Source: DASQVO01 sp035640715 (lineage in GTDB: Bacteria > Actinomycetota > Actinomycetes > Streptosporangiales > Streptosporangiaceae). From it: 11,889 nucleotides of DNA. How positions within the stretch are numbered: position 1 is the stretch's first letter; the number at the start of each line of letters is the position of its first letter. A model generated the notes under the pieces. It had not been told where the DNA came from and ran no database searches. It saw only the letters and a program-made list of their open reading frames with translations. The DNA is taken from the NCBI GenBank assembly GCA_035640715.1, contig DASQVO010000465.1:1-11889 (forward strand), given 5' to 3'. Position numbers and translations under genes: made by a program. This document shows positions 1 to 6,817 of this stretch, piece after piece.

Positions 1-1
1 C

Positions 2-745
2 TACCCCGGCGGCCCGCCGCCCGGCCTTGACGTCACCCAGCGGAACGAGCGCATGTGGGCCAACGTCATCACGCTCGCGCGGAAGGGAGTCAGCGCTCCC
101 GTCACGTCCAGTGCCGGCCGGCTCTTCGACGCGGTCTCGGCACTGCTCGGGGTACGTGACACGATCAACTACGAGGGGCAGGCCGCGGTTGAGCTCGAAC
201 AGCTCGCCGCACCGAGCGAAGCGGGTGCCTACCAGGCCAGCATCGAGCCCGGCGCACTCAGTGAGCTCGGCCCGCCCAGCGAGCCCGGCACGCCCACGCC
301 CAGTGAATCCGGCGCGGCAGGTGAGCGAGCGCCCCGTGAGCGTGGCGCGCCCGGTCAGCCTGGCTCGCCCAGTCAGTCCAGCTCGCCGGGTGCGCCCCGC
401 GCGCCATTCCGCGTGGCCGGCACCGACCTCGTCCGGCAGGCCGCGGCCGACCTGGCGGACGGAACCGACCGGGGCATCATCGCCGCCCGCTTCCACAACG
501 GCGTCGCGCGGCTGATCGAGGAGGCCTGCGTCCTGATACGCGAGCGGGAAGGACTGGTCACCGTGGCCCTGTCGGGCGGGGTCTTCCAGAACCTGACGCT
601 GCTGCATCAGGCGGTGGCCCGGCTCGAAGCGCGGGGTTTCCGCGTCCTGGTGCACTCGCGGGTCCCCTGCAACGACGGCGGCATCAGCCTCGGCCAAGCC
701 GTGGTCGCAGCCTCCCGTGACCAATCCGCCGAGGCCTACCTGTGA
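2..745 (+). CDS. hypF: HypF carbamoyltransferase, C-terminal part (5' end outside window)
   Basis: HypF uses carbamoyl phosphate and ATP to carbamoylate the C-terminal Cys of HypE, the first step in making the CN ligands of the [NiFe] site. The reading frame is open from base 2, so the start lies outside. The 247 visible residues are the Kae1/TsaD-like end of the protein: APVTSSAGRLFDAV near residues 30-45, YEGQAAVELE near 58-67, ARFHNGVAR near 160-170, then ALSGGVFQN and VPCNDGGISLGQA near the end. These are standard HypF C-terminal motifs. Residues 84-132 are an unusual Ser/Pro/Gly/Glu-rich linker encoded by an 18-bp tandem repeat, between the YEGQAA and FHN blocks. The acylphosphatase, zinc-finger and YrdC domains are not visible. 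It is separated from the other hyp genes by a toxin-antitoxin locus and lies on the opposite strand. Confidence 0.95.
   Translation, partial: YPGGPPPGLDVTQRNERMWANVITLARKGVSAPVTSSAGRLFDAVSALLGVRDTINYEGQAAVELEQLAAPSEAGAYQASIEPGALSELGPPSEPGTPTPSESGAAGERAPRERGAPGQPGSPSQSSSPGAPRAPFRVAGTDLVRQAAADLADGTDRGIIAARFHNGVARLIEEACVLIREREGLVTVALSGGVFQNLTLLHQAVARLEARGFRVLVHSRVPCNDGGISLGQAVVAASRDQSAEAYL
251..397 (+). repeat. Degenerate 18-bp tandem repeat inside hypF
   Basis: Eight consecutive units start at 251, 269, 287, 311, 329, 344, 362 and 380. Six are 18 bp, one is 24 and one is 15, so all are multiples of three and the frame is kept. A typical unit is ggcccgcccagcgagccc. Each unit gives about six residues of the kind G-x-P-S-E/Q-P. 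A weaker unit may precede at 233-250. It encodes a flexible, probably disordered linker. Seen directly in the sequence; the origin by slippage is inferred. Confidence 0.8.
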
Positions 746-824
746 AGGTTATCGGCGCCGGTAGGCATTCCATCGGTGGGCTGGATCCAGGGCGCAGCGC
801 GGCCAGTCCCGGTACGGTGGTGAT

Positions 825-1085
825 ATGAGCGCGCAGCCGGACAGCAGCCCGGACCCGGCCGGGCCGTACGAGGTGATCCACCTTGGCGGTGAGGCCGCCG
901 CCATCGTCCCGCTCGCGGAGCTGCGGCGGCTGCGGGCGGTGGAGCGGCACGCCTCGCCGGAGGCCCTGGAAGAGGCCGAGATCGAGGCAACGCTCGCAGC
1001 GCATGACGAATGGGTCGCTGCGGGGTGCCCGGGCGCGTTGTCGCATGAGGAGGTCATGGCCGAGCTGCTCGGTAGTGACCAGTGA
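825..1085 (+). CDS. Phd/YefM-like antitoxin
   Basis: This 86-residue acidic protein precedes a RelE-like gene and is probably its antitoxin. Antitoxins of this type bind the toxin with the C-terminal half and the promoter with the N-terminal half. Visible features: YEVIHLGGEAAAIVPLAELRRLR near residues 15-37, which resembles the Phd/YefM stretch where a strand leads into 'vplaelrrL', then a charged helical region (EALEEAEIEATLAAHDEWVA) and a conserved-looking tail LSHEEVMAELL. The start ATG at 825 has a ggtgg motif a few bases upstream. The stop TGA at 1083-1085 overlaps the toxin GTG (gtga), the usual coupling in such modules. Family placement is by recognition; the toxin partner raises confidence. 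Confidence 0.75.
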   Translation: MSAQPDSSPDPAGPYEVIHLGGEAAAIVPLAELRRLRAVERHASPEALEEAEIEATLAAHDEWVAAGCPGALSHEEVMAELLGSDQ

Positions 1086-1317
1086 AGATCCGGTGGACGC
1101 CTGCGGCTGCGGCATCAGCGCGCCGGTACATAACGACCAGGACGGCATGCGCGCCATCGGCGTGGCCGTCGCCGGTCTGGCCGATGATCCGTTTCCCGCT
1201 GAAGGATTTCACCGGGGCAGGTACCACCGGCTGCGCGTCGGCCCATACCGGGTCTTGTATGTGGTCGAAAGTGACCTGATCACGGTTGAGCGAGTCGACC
1301 GCATCACCGGTGATTAA
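1082..1317 (+). pseudogene. RelE/ParE-family toxin, apparently frameshifted
   Basis: RelE-type toxins are small mRNA interferases. The GTG start at 1082 overlaps the antitoxin stop and opens with MKIRWTPAAAASARRY. The family-like sequence then leaves this frame: after the Tyr codon at 1127-1129 the match continues in the neighbouring frame as NDQDGMRAIGVAVAGL, ending with FHRGRYHRLRVGPYRV, LYVVESDLITVERVDR and a TAA at 1315-1317. One missing base at 1130-1131 (reading tac-at-aac) explains the break; restoring it gives about 78 residues, normal for the family. As given, the original frame runs 65 residues and scrambles the catalytic half. Either the toxin is dead or this is a sequencing error. 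The stop overlaps the hypB stop by two bases on the other strand. Confidence 0.75.
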
Positions 1318-2225
1318 CTGCGGGGCACTCCGTCCGCGGCGGGCGCGGGGACCCGGCTCAGCAGCCAGTCGTACCACTGCTGCATGCCGGACCCGGTCAC
1401 AGCCGACAGGTGGATCATCGTCGCCTGGGGGCTGACCTGGCCGACGTAATCCCCGCAGCGGGCCGCGTCGAAGTCGACGTACGGCATCAGGTCGGTCTTG
1501 GTGATGACCACCAGGTCCGCGCTCCGGAACATCTGCGGGTACTTCAGCGGCTTGTCGGTGCCCTCGGTGACCGAGGCGAGCACCACCCGGGCCGCCTCGC
1601 CCAGGTCGAACAGGGCTGGGCAGACCAGGTTGCCGACGTTCTCGATCATGACGACCGAGCCGCGCGGCAGGTCGAGCGTGCGCAGCGCGCGCGAGACCAT
1701 GGCGGCATCGAGGTGGCAGCCGGCGCCGGTGTTGATCTGGACCACCTGGCAGCCCGCGGACCGGATGCGGTCGGCGTCCAGCGCGGTTTCCTGGTCTCCC
1801 TCGATGACCGACACGGCCAGCCTGCCCGCCAGTTCCCTGCCGGCCCGTTCGAGCAGCGTCGTCTTGCCCGCCCCTGGTGAACTCATGAGGTTGACCGCGA
1901 AAATCCCCCGCTCGCACAGCCATTCGCGGTTACGCTGCGCGATCTCGTCGTTCTTGGCCAGGACCTTCTGCTGGAGCGCCACCGTGCGGCCCGCCTCATC
2001 CTGCCCCGCCGCAGCCCCGCGATCATCGGCATGAGATCCGTCCGGCAGGTGAACGTGACCGTGCTGCTGGTCGTGACCGTACTGGCCGTCGTGACCGTGC
2101 TCGTGGCCACGGTCACGGTCGTGGCCAGTCCCGTCCCGGGGCCCGTCGCCGCCGGCCCTCAGCGGCTCCCCGGCACCTGGGGACCAGATCACCGCGCTGC
2201 CGGAGCAGCCGCACGTAGCACACAT
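1314..2225 (-). CDS. hypB: HypB nickel-delivery GTPase with His-rich region
   Basis: HypB is a SIMIBI-class GTPase that, with HypA, loads nickel into the hydrogenase large subunit. The start is the ATG at 2225, which yields the conserved N-terminal metal motif MCATCGC; a GGTAAAGGTGG ribosome site lies just upstream. Length 303 residues. In order: the N-terminal Cys motif (2-7), a His-rich nickel-storage region (about 35-65, nine His), the P-loop SSPGAGKTT (115-123), the EGDQET switch segment (142-147), the GTPase-domain metal ligands Cys170-His171 (GAGCHLDA) and Cys202 (GNLVCPA), and the base-specificity motif TKTD (242-245). It follows hypA after a 2-base gap and is the last gene of the minus-strand string. 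The His-rich type suggests nickel storage as well as delivery. No defect seen. Confidence 0.97.
   Translation of the reverse strand: MCATCGCSGSAVIWSPGAGEPLRAGGDGPRDGTGHDRDRGHEHGHDGQYGHDQQHGHVHLPDGSHADDRGAAAGQDEAGRTVALQQKVLAKNDEIAQRNREWLCERGIFAVNLMSSPGAGKTTLLERAGRELAGRLAVSVIEGDQETALDADRIRSAGCQVVQINTGAGCHLDAAMVSRALRTLDLPRGSVVMIENVGNLVCPALFDLGEAARVVLASVTEGTDKPLKYPQMFRSADLVVITKTDLMPYVDFDAARCGDYVGQVSPQATMIHLSAVTGSGMQQWYDWLLSRVPAPAADGVPRS
2057..2128 (-). repeat. 18-bp imperfect tandem repeat encoding the HypB His-rich stretch
   Basis: On the plus strand three units, gaccgtgctgctggtcgt, gaccgtactggccgtcgt and gaccgtgctcgtggccac, follow each other at 2057, 2075 and 2093, with a weaker fourth at 2111. 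On the coding strand they encode the G-H-D/E-x motifs of the HypB nickel-binding region. The 18-bp period matches that of the hypF repeat, though the sequences are unrelated. Confidence 0.6.
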
Positions 2226-2227
2226 GA

Positions 2228-2557
2228 TCAGACCACCTTTACCGAGGTGATGGTGAGCTGCTGGCCGGAGACGACGGCGACGTCCGCGCTCCCGCACGGG
2301 CAGAGCACGATCGGGCTGTCGGGTGCGAAGTCGCCGCCGCATGCCCGGCACTCGCACCTGGCCGGGGGCTCGGTGATCTCGAGGCGGGCGCCTTCCAGCG
2401 GGGTACCCTCCGCGGCCAGGTCGAAGCAGAACCGCAGCGAGTCAGCGACCACCCCGGACAGCGCACCGATCTCCAGTCGCACGCTGGCGATCCTGGTGCC
2501 GGGAAGGCGCTCCGTCACGGCATCAACAAGCCCCTCGGCGATCGCAAGCTCATGCAT
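2228..2557 (-). CDS. hypA: HypA nickel metallochaperone
   Basis: HypA binds nickel through its N-terminal Met-His-Glu and works with HypB to insert it into the large subunit; a structural zinc links its two halves. The 109-residue product begins MHELAIAEGL, keeping His2 and Glu3, and has the family core VRLEIGALSGV near 27-36. Zinc ligands are Cys70 and Cys73 (CRAC) and Cys86 and Cys88 (CPCGS). The second pair is C-x-C rather than the textbook C-x-x-C; I believe this is common in actinobacterial HypA but could not check. The start ATG at 2557 follows the hypE stop by 5 bases. No good ribosome site is seen, so translational coupling to hypE is likely. Confidence 0.96.
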   Translation of the reverse strand: MHELAIAEGLVDAVTERLPGTRIASVRLEIGALSGVVADSLRFCFDLAAEGTPLEGARLEITEPPARCECRACGGDFAPDSPIVLCPCGSADVAVVSGQQLTITSVKVV

Positions 2558-2562
2558 GGACG

Positions 2563-3807
2563 TCAGCAGATCCGCGGCAGGGGATCGCCGACGAGCAGGT
2601 CAACGATCCGCGTCCCGCCGAAGGCGGTCTTCAGCTGCACGATGCCGGCCTGGTCAGCGGTAACGTGACCGATGATCGCCGCCTCCCTGCCGAGCGGATG
2701 CGCGCGCATCGCGGCCAGCGCCTGATCAGCCTGGCTCCCGTCCACCACGGCGACAAGCCGGCCCTCGCATGCCACGTACATCGGGTCAATGCCGAGCAGC
2801 TCCGCGGCGCCGCGCACTTCCGCGCGGACCGGGATGTCATCCTCGCTCACCAGCACGCCGACCTCGGCGGACTTGGCGATCTCGTTGAGGATGGTCGCCA
2901 CGCCGCCGCGGGTGGCATCTCGCATCGCGCGGATGCCGGGAACTGCATCGAGAAGGCCGGCCGCCAGCCCGTTCAGCGGGGCGGTGTCGGATCGAACATC
3001 GGCCTCGATGTCCAGCTCACCACGGGCCAGCATGATCGTGACGCCGTGATCGCCGATCGGCCCGGACACGATGATCGCGTCACCCGGCCGCGCGTGCGCC
3101 ACGCCGAGGGTCACGTCCCGCTCGATGATGCCGACTCCCGCCGTGTTGATGTAGCACCCGTCGGCCTTGCCACGCTGTACGACCTTGGTGTCGCCGGTGA
3201 CGACATGGACCCCGGCGGCAGCCGCGGCGTCCTGCATGGACTCGGCGATCCGGCTCAGGTCAGCGACGGGGAAACCCTCCTCGAGGATGAACCCGGCCGA
3301 CAGGTAGAGCGGCGTAGCGCCGCTCACGGCGAGGTCGTTGACCGTGCCGTTGACGGCAAGCTCCCCGATGTCACCGCCGGGGAAGAACAACGGCGAGACA
3401 ACGTAGGAATCCGTGGTGAGGGCCACGCGTGAGCCATTCATCAGCAAGGATGCGGAATCCTCGAGCGGCTCGAGCAGTGGGTTACGGAACGCCTCCAGGA
3501 AGATGGCCTCAATCAGGGTATGGGTCGCCTTGCCGCCGGCTCCGTGCGACATCGTGATGCGCTCTTCCCGCACCTTGGGGCGGCGGCGCCGGGCGCGGTC
3601 GATGCGGTCAAGCACCTGCTGCTCGCGGTCACCGACGGCCGGCTGGTGCAGCTCGCCGCGCCCGTGCCGGGAACCGGGCCTGGCGGAGGACCCGGCCACC
3701 GCTTCGTCGACCTGCTGCTCATTGTGCTCGCGCAGGGCTTCCTCGATCCAGCCGCCCGGGGCCGTGCCGCGCGCCGTCACGTCCTCGTCGGCGCGGTGTG
3801 AGGTCAT
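2563..3807 (-). CDS. hypE: HypE carbamoyl dehydratase (CN ligand synthesis)
   Basis: HypE carries the carbamoyl group from HypF on its C-terminal Cys and dehydrates it with ATP to a thiocyanate, the CN donor for HypC/HypD. The protein ends PLPRIC with the essential terminal Cys at residue 414. The PurM/AIR-synthase-like core starts at MSHGAGGK (residues 86-93), followed by DSYVVSPLFFPGGDIGELAVNGTVND-type motifs (about 135-165), VTGDTKVV near 212 and DATRGGVATILNEI near 300. The ATG at 3807 overlaps the hypD stop (ATGA) behind an AGGTGGG ribosome site. This choice gives about 85 residues before the core, longer than the roughly 340-residue enterobacterial form. The extension is charged and ends in a basic helix (RIDRARRRRPKVREERIT). 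Confidence 0.96.
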   Translation of the reverse strand: MTSHRADEDVTARGTAPGGWIEEALREHNEQQVDEAVAGSSARPGSRHGRGELHQPAVGDREQQVLDRIDRARRRRPKVREERITMSHGAGGKATHTLIEAIFLEAFRNPLLEPLEDSASLLMNGSRVALTTDSYVVSPLFFPGGDIGELAVNGTVNDLAVSGATPLYLSAGFILEEGFPVADLSRIAESMQDAAAAAGVHVVTGDTKVVQRGKADGCYINTAGVGIIERDVTLGVAHARPGDAIIVSGPIGDHGVTIMLARGELDIEADVRSDTAPLNGLAAGLLDAVPGIRAMRDATRGGVATILNEIAKSAEVGVLVSEDDIPVRAEVRGAAELLGIDPMYVACEGRLVAVVDGSQADQALAAMRAHPLGREAAIIGHVTADQAGIVQLKTAFGGTRIVDLLVGDPLPRIC

Positions 3808-4946
3808 GGCCTGCCCACCTCTATCGCTACCGCTTCCGGGACCCGCTGGCGGTTCATCCGGCCGTAGTTGTAGTACGCCGCGCAGGCACCTTCCGGCGAG
3901 ACCATGCACGTGCCGATGGGGGTCTCAGGCGTGCACGCGGTGCCGAACACCTTGCACTCCCATGGTTTGAGCACGCCCTTGAGTACCTCACCGCACTGGC
4001 AGGCCTTGGGATCCGCGACCCGGACCCCGGGCACGTCGAAGAGCAGCTCGGCGTCGAACTGCGCGTACTTCTCCCGTACCCGGAGCGCGGAATGCGAGAT
4101 GAAGCCGAGGCCGCGCCATTCGAAGTAGGGGCGCAGTTCCATCGTCTCGCCGATGGCCTTCAGTGCCACGACATTGCCGTTCCAGGGGACCACGCGGGCG
4201 TACTGGTTCTCCACCTCTGAGCGGCCCTGCGATAGCTGCTGCATCAGCATGTAGATGGACTGCAGGATGTCCAGCGGCTCGAAGCCCGCCACCACGACGG
4301 GTTTGCCGTAATCCCGCGCGATGAACTCATATGGCCGGCAGCCGATCACCGTGGATACATGCCCTGGCCCGATAAAGCCGTCGAGCCTCAGGTCGGGCGA
4401 GTCGAGGATCGCCTTGATCGCCGGGATGATCGTGACGTGGTTGCAGAAGACCGAGAAATTGCCGAGGCCCTCGGCTGCCGCGCGCATGATCGTCATGGCG
4501 GTGGAGGGCGCCGTCGTCTCGAAACCGATGGCCATGAACACGACCCGCTTGTCCGGGTTGTTCCGGGCGACCTTCAGCGAGTCGAGCGGGGAGTACACCA
4601 TCCGGATGTCGGTTCCGGCCGCCTTGGCGTCGAAGAAGGACCCGTTGCTTCCCGGCACCCGCATCATGTCGCCGAACGACGTCATGATCACGTCTGGTTG
4701 CGCTGCCAGGTGCATCGCGTCGTCGACCCGGCCCATCGGGATCACGCATACCGGGCAGCCCGGACCGTGGACGAGGGTGATGGACTCCGGGAGGTAATCC
4801 TCCAGGCCGTGCTTGTAGATCGTGTGGGTGTGCCCGCCGCACACCTCCATGAGCTTGTACTGGCGCCCGGGCTCGCACAGTGCAGCGATCTTGGCGGCGA
4901 GTGCGTGGGCTTTATCCGCGTCGCGGAATTCATCGACGAACCGCAT
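3804..4946 (-). CDS. hypD: HypD Fe-S scaffold for Fe(CN)2CO assembly
   Basis: HypD, with HypC, is the scaffold on which Fe(CN)2CO is built. The start ATG at 4946 gives MRFVDEFRD, the usual beginning; length 380 is normal. Conserved Cys motifs are MEVCGGHTH (Cys36) and GPGCPVC (Cys64, Cys67), then GFETTAPSTA near 170, GPGHVSTVIG near 217, and the C-terminal [4Fe-4S] region with ACQCGEVLKG, GTAC, GTCMVSPEGACAAYY. All key residues look intact. It lies 14 bases after hypC and overlaps the hypE start by four bases. Confidence 0.97.
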   Translation of the reverse strand: MRFVDEFRDADKAHALAAKIAALCEPGRQYKLMEVCGGHTHTIYKHGLEDYLPESITLVHGPGCPVCVIPMGRVDDAMHLAAQPDVIMTSFGDMMRVPGSNGSFFDAKAAGTDIRMVYSPLDSLKVARNNPDKRVVFMAIGFETTAPSTAMTIMRAAAEGLGNFSVFCNHVTIIPAIKAILDSPDLRLDGFIGPGHVSTVIGCRPYEFIARDYGKPVVVAGFEPLDILQSIYMLMQQLSQGRSEVENQYARVVPWNGNVVALKAIGETMELRPYFEWRGLGFISHSALRVREKYAQFDAELLFDVPGVRVADPKACQCGEVLKGVLKPWECKVFGTACTPETPIGTCMVSPEGACAAYYNYGRMNRQRVPEAVAIEVGRP

Positions 4947-4960
4947 TGTTCCCGGGCCTC

Positions 4961-5233
4961 CTACTCGATCCGTGATTCTGCGAGTGCCTGCAGCTCGTCC
5001 GCGTAGGCCTGGCCGATCCCCTCCAGGAACGCCAGCGCCGCGTTGGCTTCTCCCTCGTCGATCTTTGACAGCGCGAAGCCGACGTGGATCAGGACCCACT
5101 CTCCGGGCTTGGGCGGGTCATCGGCGAGCAGGCCGACGTTGATCACCCGCCGGACGCCGCTCACGTTCACCTTCGCCAGGTCCGGCTGGTCAGGGAGGCG
5201 CTCGATTACCTCACCAGGTATGCCGAGGCACAT
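4961..5233 (-). CDS. hypC: HypC/HupF hydrogenase maturation chaperone (canonical)
   Basis: HypC carries the Fe(CN)2CO unit between HypD and the immature large subunit; its N-terminal Cys, exposed after Met removal, is essential. The 90-residue product begins MCLGIPGEV, with Cys2, and has the second family motif GEWVLIHVGFALSKID with the conserved His near residue 51. I chose the ATG at 5233 over an in-frame TTG at 5251 because only the ATG places Cys at position 2; a GAAGGGA ribosome site precedes it. It lies 11 bases after the maturation protease. A second, divergent HypC-like gene lies further up the same operon (6521-6760). Confidence 0.96.
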   Translation of the reverse strand: MCLGIPGEVIERLPDQPDLAKVNVSGVRRVINVGLLADDPPKPGEWVLIHVGFALSKIDEGEANAALAFLEGIGQAYADELQALAESRIE

Positions 5234-5244
5234 GTGACATCCCT

Positions 5245-5787
5245 TCACCAATCATCTGTCACGATCCCTGACGCCGGCGGCCGCGGAACATCCTCCGGGC
5301 GCTGCGCAACCAGGGTTTTCACCACGCGCACGGCCTCATCGACGGCCGCCGCGACGGGCTCGCTCAGCCCGATCCCGTGGTCGAGGCGGGCCGGCTCACA
5401 GCCGACCACGAGGATCCGCCCGGTCTCGGCGCCGAGCATGTCCAGCACGCCGAACACCAGATCCGGCTGCATGCCGTGGGCGTCGAACATGCGGCTGCCC
5501 TGGAGCGGGCCGCCCGCGGCCGCCAGTTCCGGCCGGTGCTCGCGGTCGACCTCGAGCACGGTCAGGGTGCCGGGCTGGCCGCCACGTGGCGCCGCGTCGA
5601 TGAGGATCGTGGTCCCGTAGCCGTCGGCGAGGTCGTAGGCCAGGTGCATACCGCTCGTCCCGTAGTCGGCGACCCGGACCCAGTCCGGCAGCTCGGCGGA
5701 CGCCAGGCGCCTGGCGACCTCGACGCCGAAGCCGTCATCGCCGAGGAAGATGTTGCCGACCCCGGCGACGAGCACCCGGTTCGTCAT
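5245..5787 (-). CDS. hupD: [NiFe]-hydrogenase maturation endopeptidase
   Basis: This HyaD/HupD-family protease removes the C-terminal peptide of the large subunit once nickel is in place. The 180-residue product has the signature GVGNIFLGDDGFG (9-21), and the likely nickel-sensing ligands Asp18, Asp64 (ILIDAAPRGG) and His104 (FDAHGMQ), aligning with Glu16, Asp62 and His93 of E. coli HybD; the first is Asp instead of Glu. The C-terminal ~25 residues (QRPEDVPRPPASG) look unstructured. The ATG at 5787 overlaps the SIS-1 stop (ATGA). Its presence predicts that HhyL has a cleavable C-terminal extension, which lies beyond the window. Confidence 0.93.
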   Translation of the reverse strand: MTNRVLVAGVGNIFLGDDGFGVEVARRLASAELPDWVRVADYGTSGMHLAYDLADGYGTTILIDAAPRGGQPGTLTVLEVDREHRPELAAAGGPLQGSRMFDAHGMQPDLVFGVLDMLGAETGRILVVGCEPARLDHGIGLSEPVAAAVDEAVRVVKTLVAQRPEDVPRPPASGIVTDDW

Positions 5788-6524
5788 CCCGCCACCCCCG
5801 GGCCTCTCCGGCCGGCAACGGCCGCCGGGCCGCGCGCTCCTTCCGTGCGGCCGAGCTCGGCGATGGTCAGCTCCCAGAGCACGTGGTAGATGGTCGTCTG
5901 CGCTTCCTGGATCCGGTGAACCGATACCGATGGCGCGACGAACAGGTAATCGATGCTGTCGAGCTCGGCCATCTTGCCGCCCTCGTAACCCGCCAGGCCG
6001 ACCGTCAGCATTCCCCGCCGGCTTGCCTCGTCGAAGGCCCGCAGCAGGTTGTCCGAGTTGCCGCTGGTCGAGAGCCCGACCGCGATGTCATCCTGGCCGC
6101 CGAAAGCGGCAAGCTGCCGGGCGAAGACGACCTGCACGCCGATGTCATTGCACAGCGCCGTCACCACCGAGGTGTCGTTGGCGAGACAGAAGGCCGGAAG
6201 CGGCGGCGCATCGCCGCCTGGGTTGAGGAACAAGGTGGCGAGCTGCTGGGCGTCGGTGGCGCTGCCGCCGTTGCCGAAGGCGAAAAGGCGGCCGCCCGCG
6301 GCGAACCTGGCCGCGGCGTCGGTGGCGCAGCGGGCCAGCCGCGCCGCGTCGCGCGTGCCGACGAGGCGCCTCAGTTCCATGATCTCGCCGACCTTGGCCA
6401 CGGTTGAGGCGCGTACCTGCTCCAGAACGGCCGACACGTCGGTCGTTCCCGAATAGAGGAACGGGTACAGCGATTCCACCGCGTCGGTGCGGTCCTGCTT
6501 GTCCTGCCGGGTCACCGCGTTCAT
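5784..6524 (-). CDS. SIS-domain protein 1, GmhA-like phosphosugar-binding fold
   Basis: This 246-residue protein is a SIS (sugar isomerase) domain related to phosphoheptose isomerase GmhA. The core motifs are FAFGNGGSATDAQQLATLFL, which keeps the phosphate-binding GNGGS, VGLSTSGNSDNLLRAF, which keeps S-T-S-G-N-S, GLAGYEGGKMAELDS, and RIQEAQTTIYHVLWEL. Against the GmhA zinc ligands as I recall them (His61, Glu65, Gln172, His180), it has Gln, Leu, Gln and His: the first two are lost. It probably binds a phosphosugar but may not isomerise heptose. The ATG at 6524 overlaps the stop of the HypC-like gene, and its own stop overlaps the protease start, so it is embedded in the maturation operon. Its role in hydrogenase biology is unknown to me. 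The paralogue at 6818-7459 has the complementary pattern. Confidence 0.88.
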   Translation of the reverse strand: MNAVTRQDKQDRTDAVESLYPFLYSGTTDVSAVLEQVRASTVAKVGEIMELRRLVGTRDAARLARCATDAAARFAAGGRLFAFGNGGSATDAQQLATLFLNPGGDAPPLPAFCLANDTSVVTALCNDIGVQVVFARQLAAFGGQDDIAVGLSTSGNSDNLLRAFDEASRRGMLTVGLAGYEGGKMAELDSIDYLFVAPSVSVHRIQEAQTTIYHVLWELTIAELGRTEGARGPAAVAGRRGPGVAG

Positions 6525-6760
6525 CTCCCCACGACGGCGATGGCTTCCTTGGCGTGTACGAGGATCGTGTCGCCGACGGCGGCTTGCACCAGGGCGACGC
6601 TGACCTCCTCCTCGCCGTGGGCGGTACCGACCACGGCGAGCCCGTCGCCGAGCAGGCGCACGATGGTGACCTCGACGGCGGTGTCGGAACAGGTGGTGCA
6701 GACATCGCCGTAGCACTCGGGTGCGACGGCACCGGACCGCTGCCCGCTCTCCTGCGTCAC
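6521..6760 (-). CDS. Divergent HypC-like small protein
   Basis: A 79-residue protein whose second half follows the HypC OB-like pattern: VEVTIVRLLGDGLAVVG, EEEVSVALVQAAVGDTILVHAKEAIAVVG, where GDTILVHAKEAI parallels GEWVLIHVGFAL in the true HypC. It lacks the essential Met-Cys N-terminus. Instead about 16 residues precede a Cys cluster, ECYGDVCTTCSD (Cys16, 21, 24), which could bind metal. Start is a GTG at 6760; an upstream ATG at 6768 is out of frame and stops after three codons. GGAG lies five bases before the GTG. It sits between the two SIS genes, overlapping SIS-1 by four bases, with 57 bases to SIS-2. It probably is an accessory chaperone rather than a spare HypC. The family link is moderate, the function unknown. 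Confidence 0.78.
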   Translation of the reverse strand: MTQESGQRSGAVAPECYGDVCTTCSDTAVEVTIVRLLGDGLAVVGTAHGEEEVSVALVQAAVGDTILVHAKEAIAVVGR

Positions 6761-6817
6761 CGCTCCATCGCCTTCTCTCTTGGCTTTCTTGGCCGCGTCA
6801 CGCTCCCATGGCCGCCG

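Noticed and set aside
684..1157. Minus-strand frames across the antitoxin gene
   Set aside because: Arg/Pro-rich shadow translations; the plus-strand antitoxin-toxin pair with gtga coupling explains the segment.
4961..5251. Upstream TTG start for hypC at 5251
   Set aside because: It would bury the Met-Cys N-terminus that HypC needs; the ATG at 5233 has its own ribosome site.
1410..5889. Long plus-strand frames opposite hypB, hypE, hypD, hypC and the protease
   Set aside because: These are antisense frames produced by third-position GC bias; the minus-strand proteins match known families throughout.
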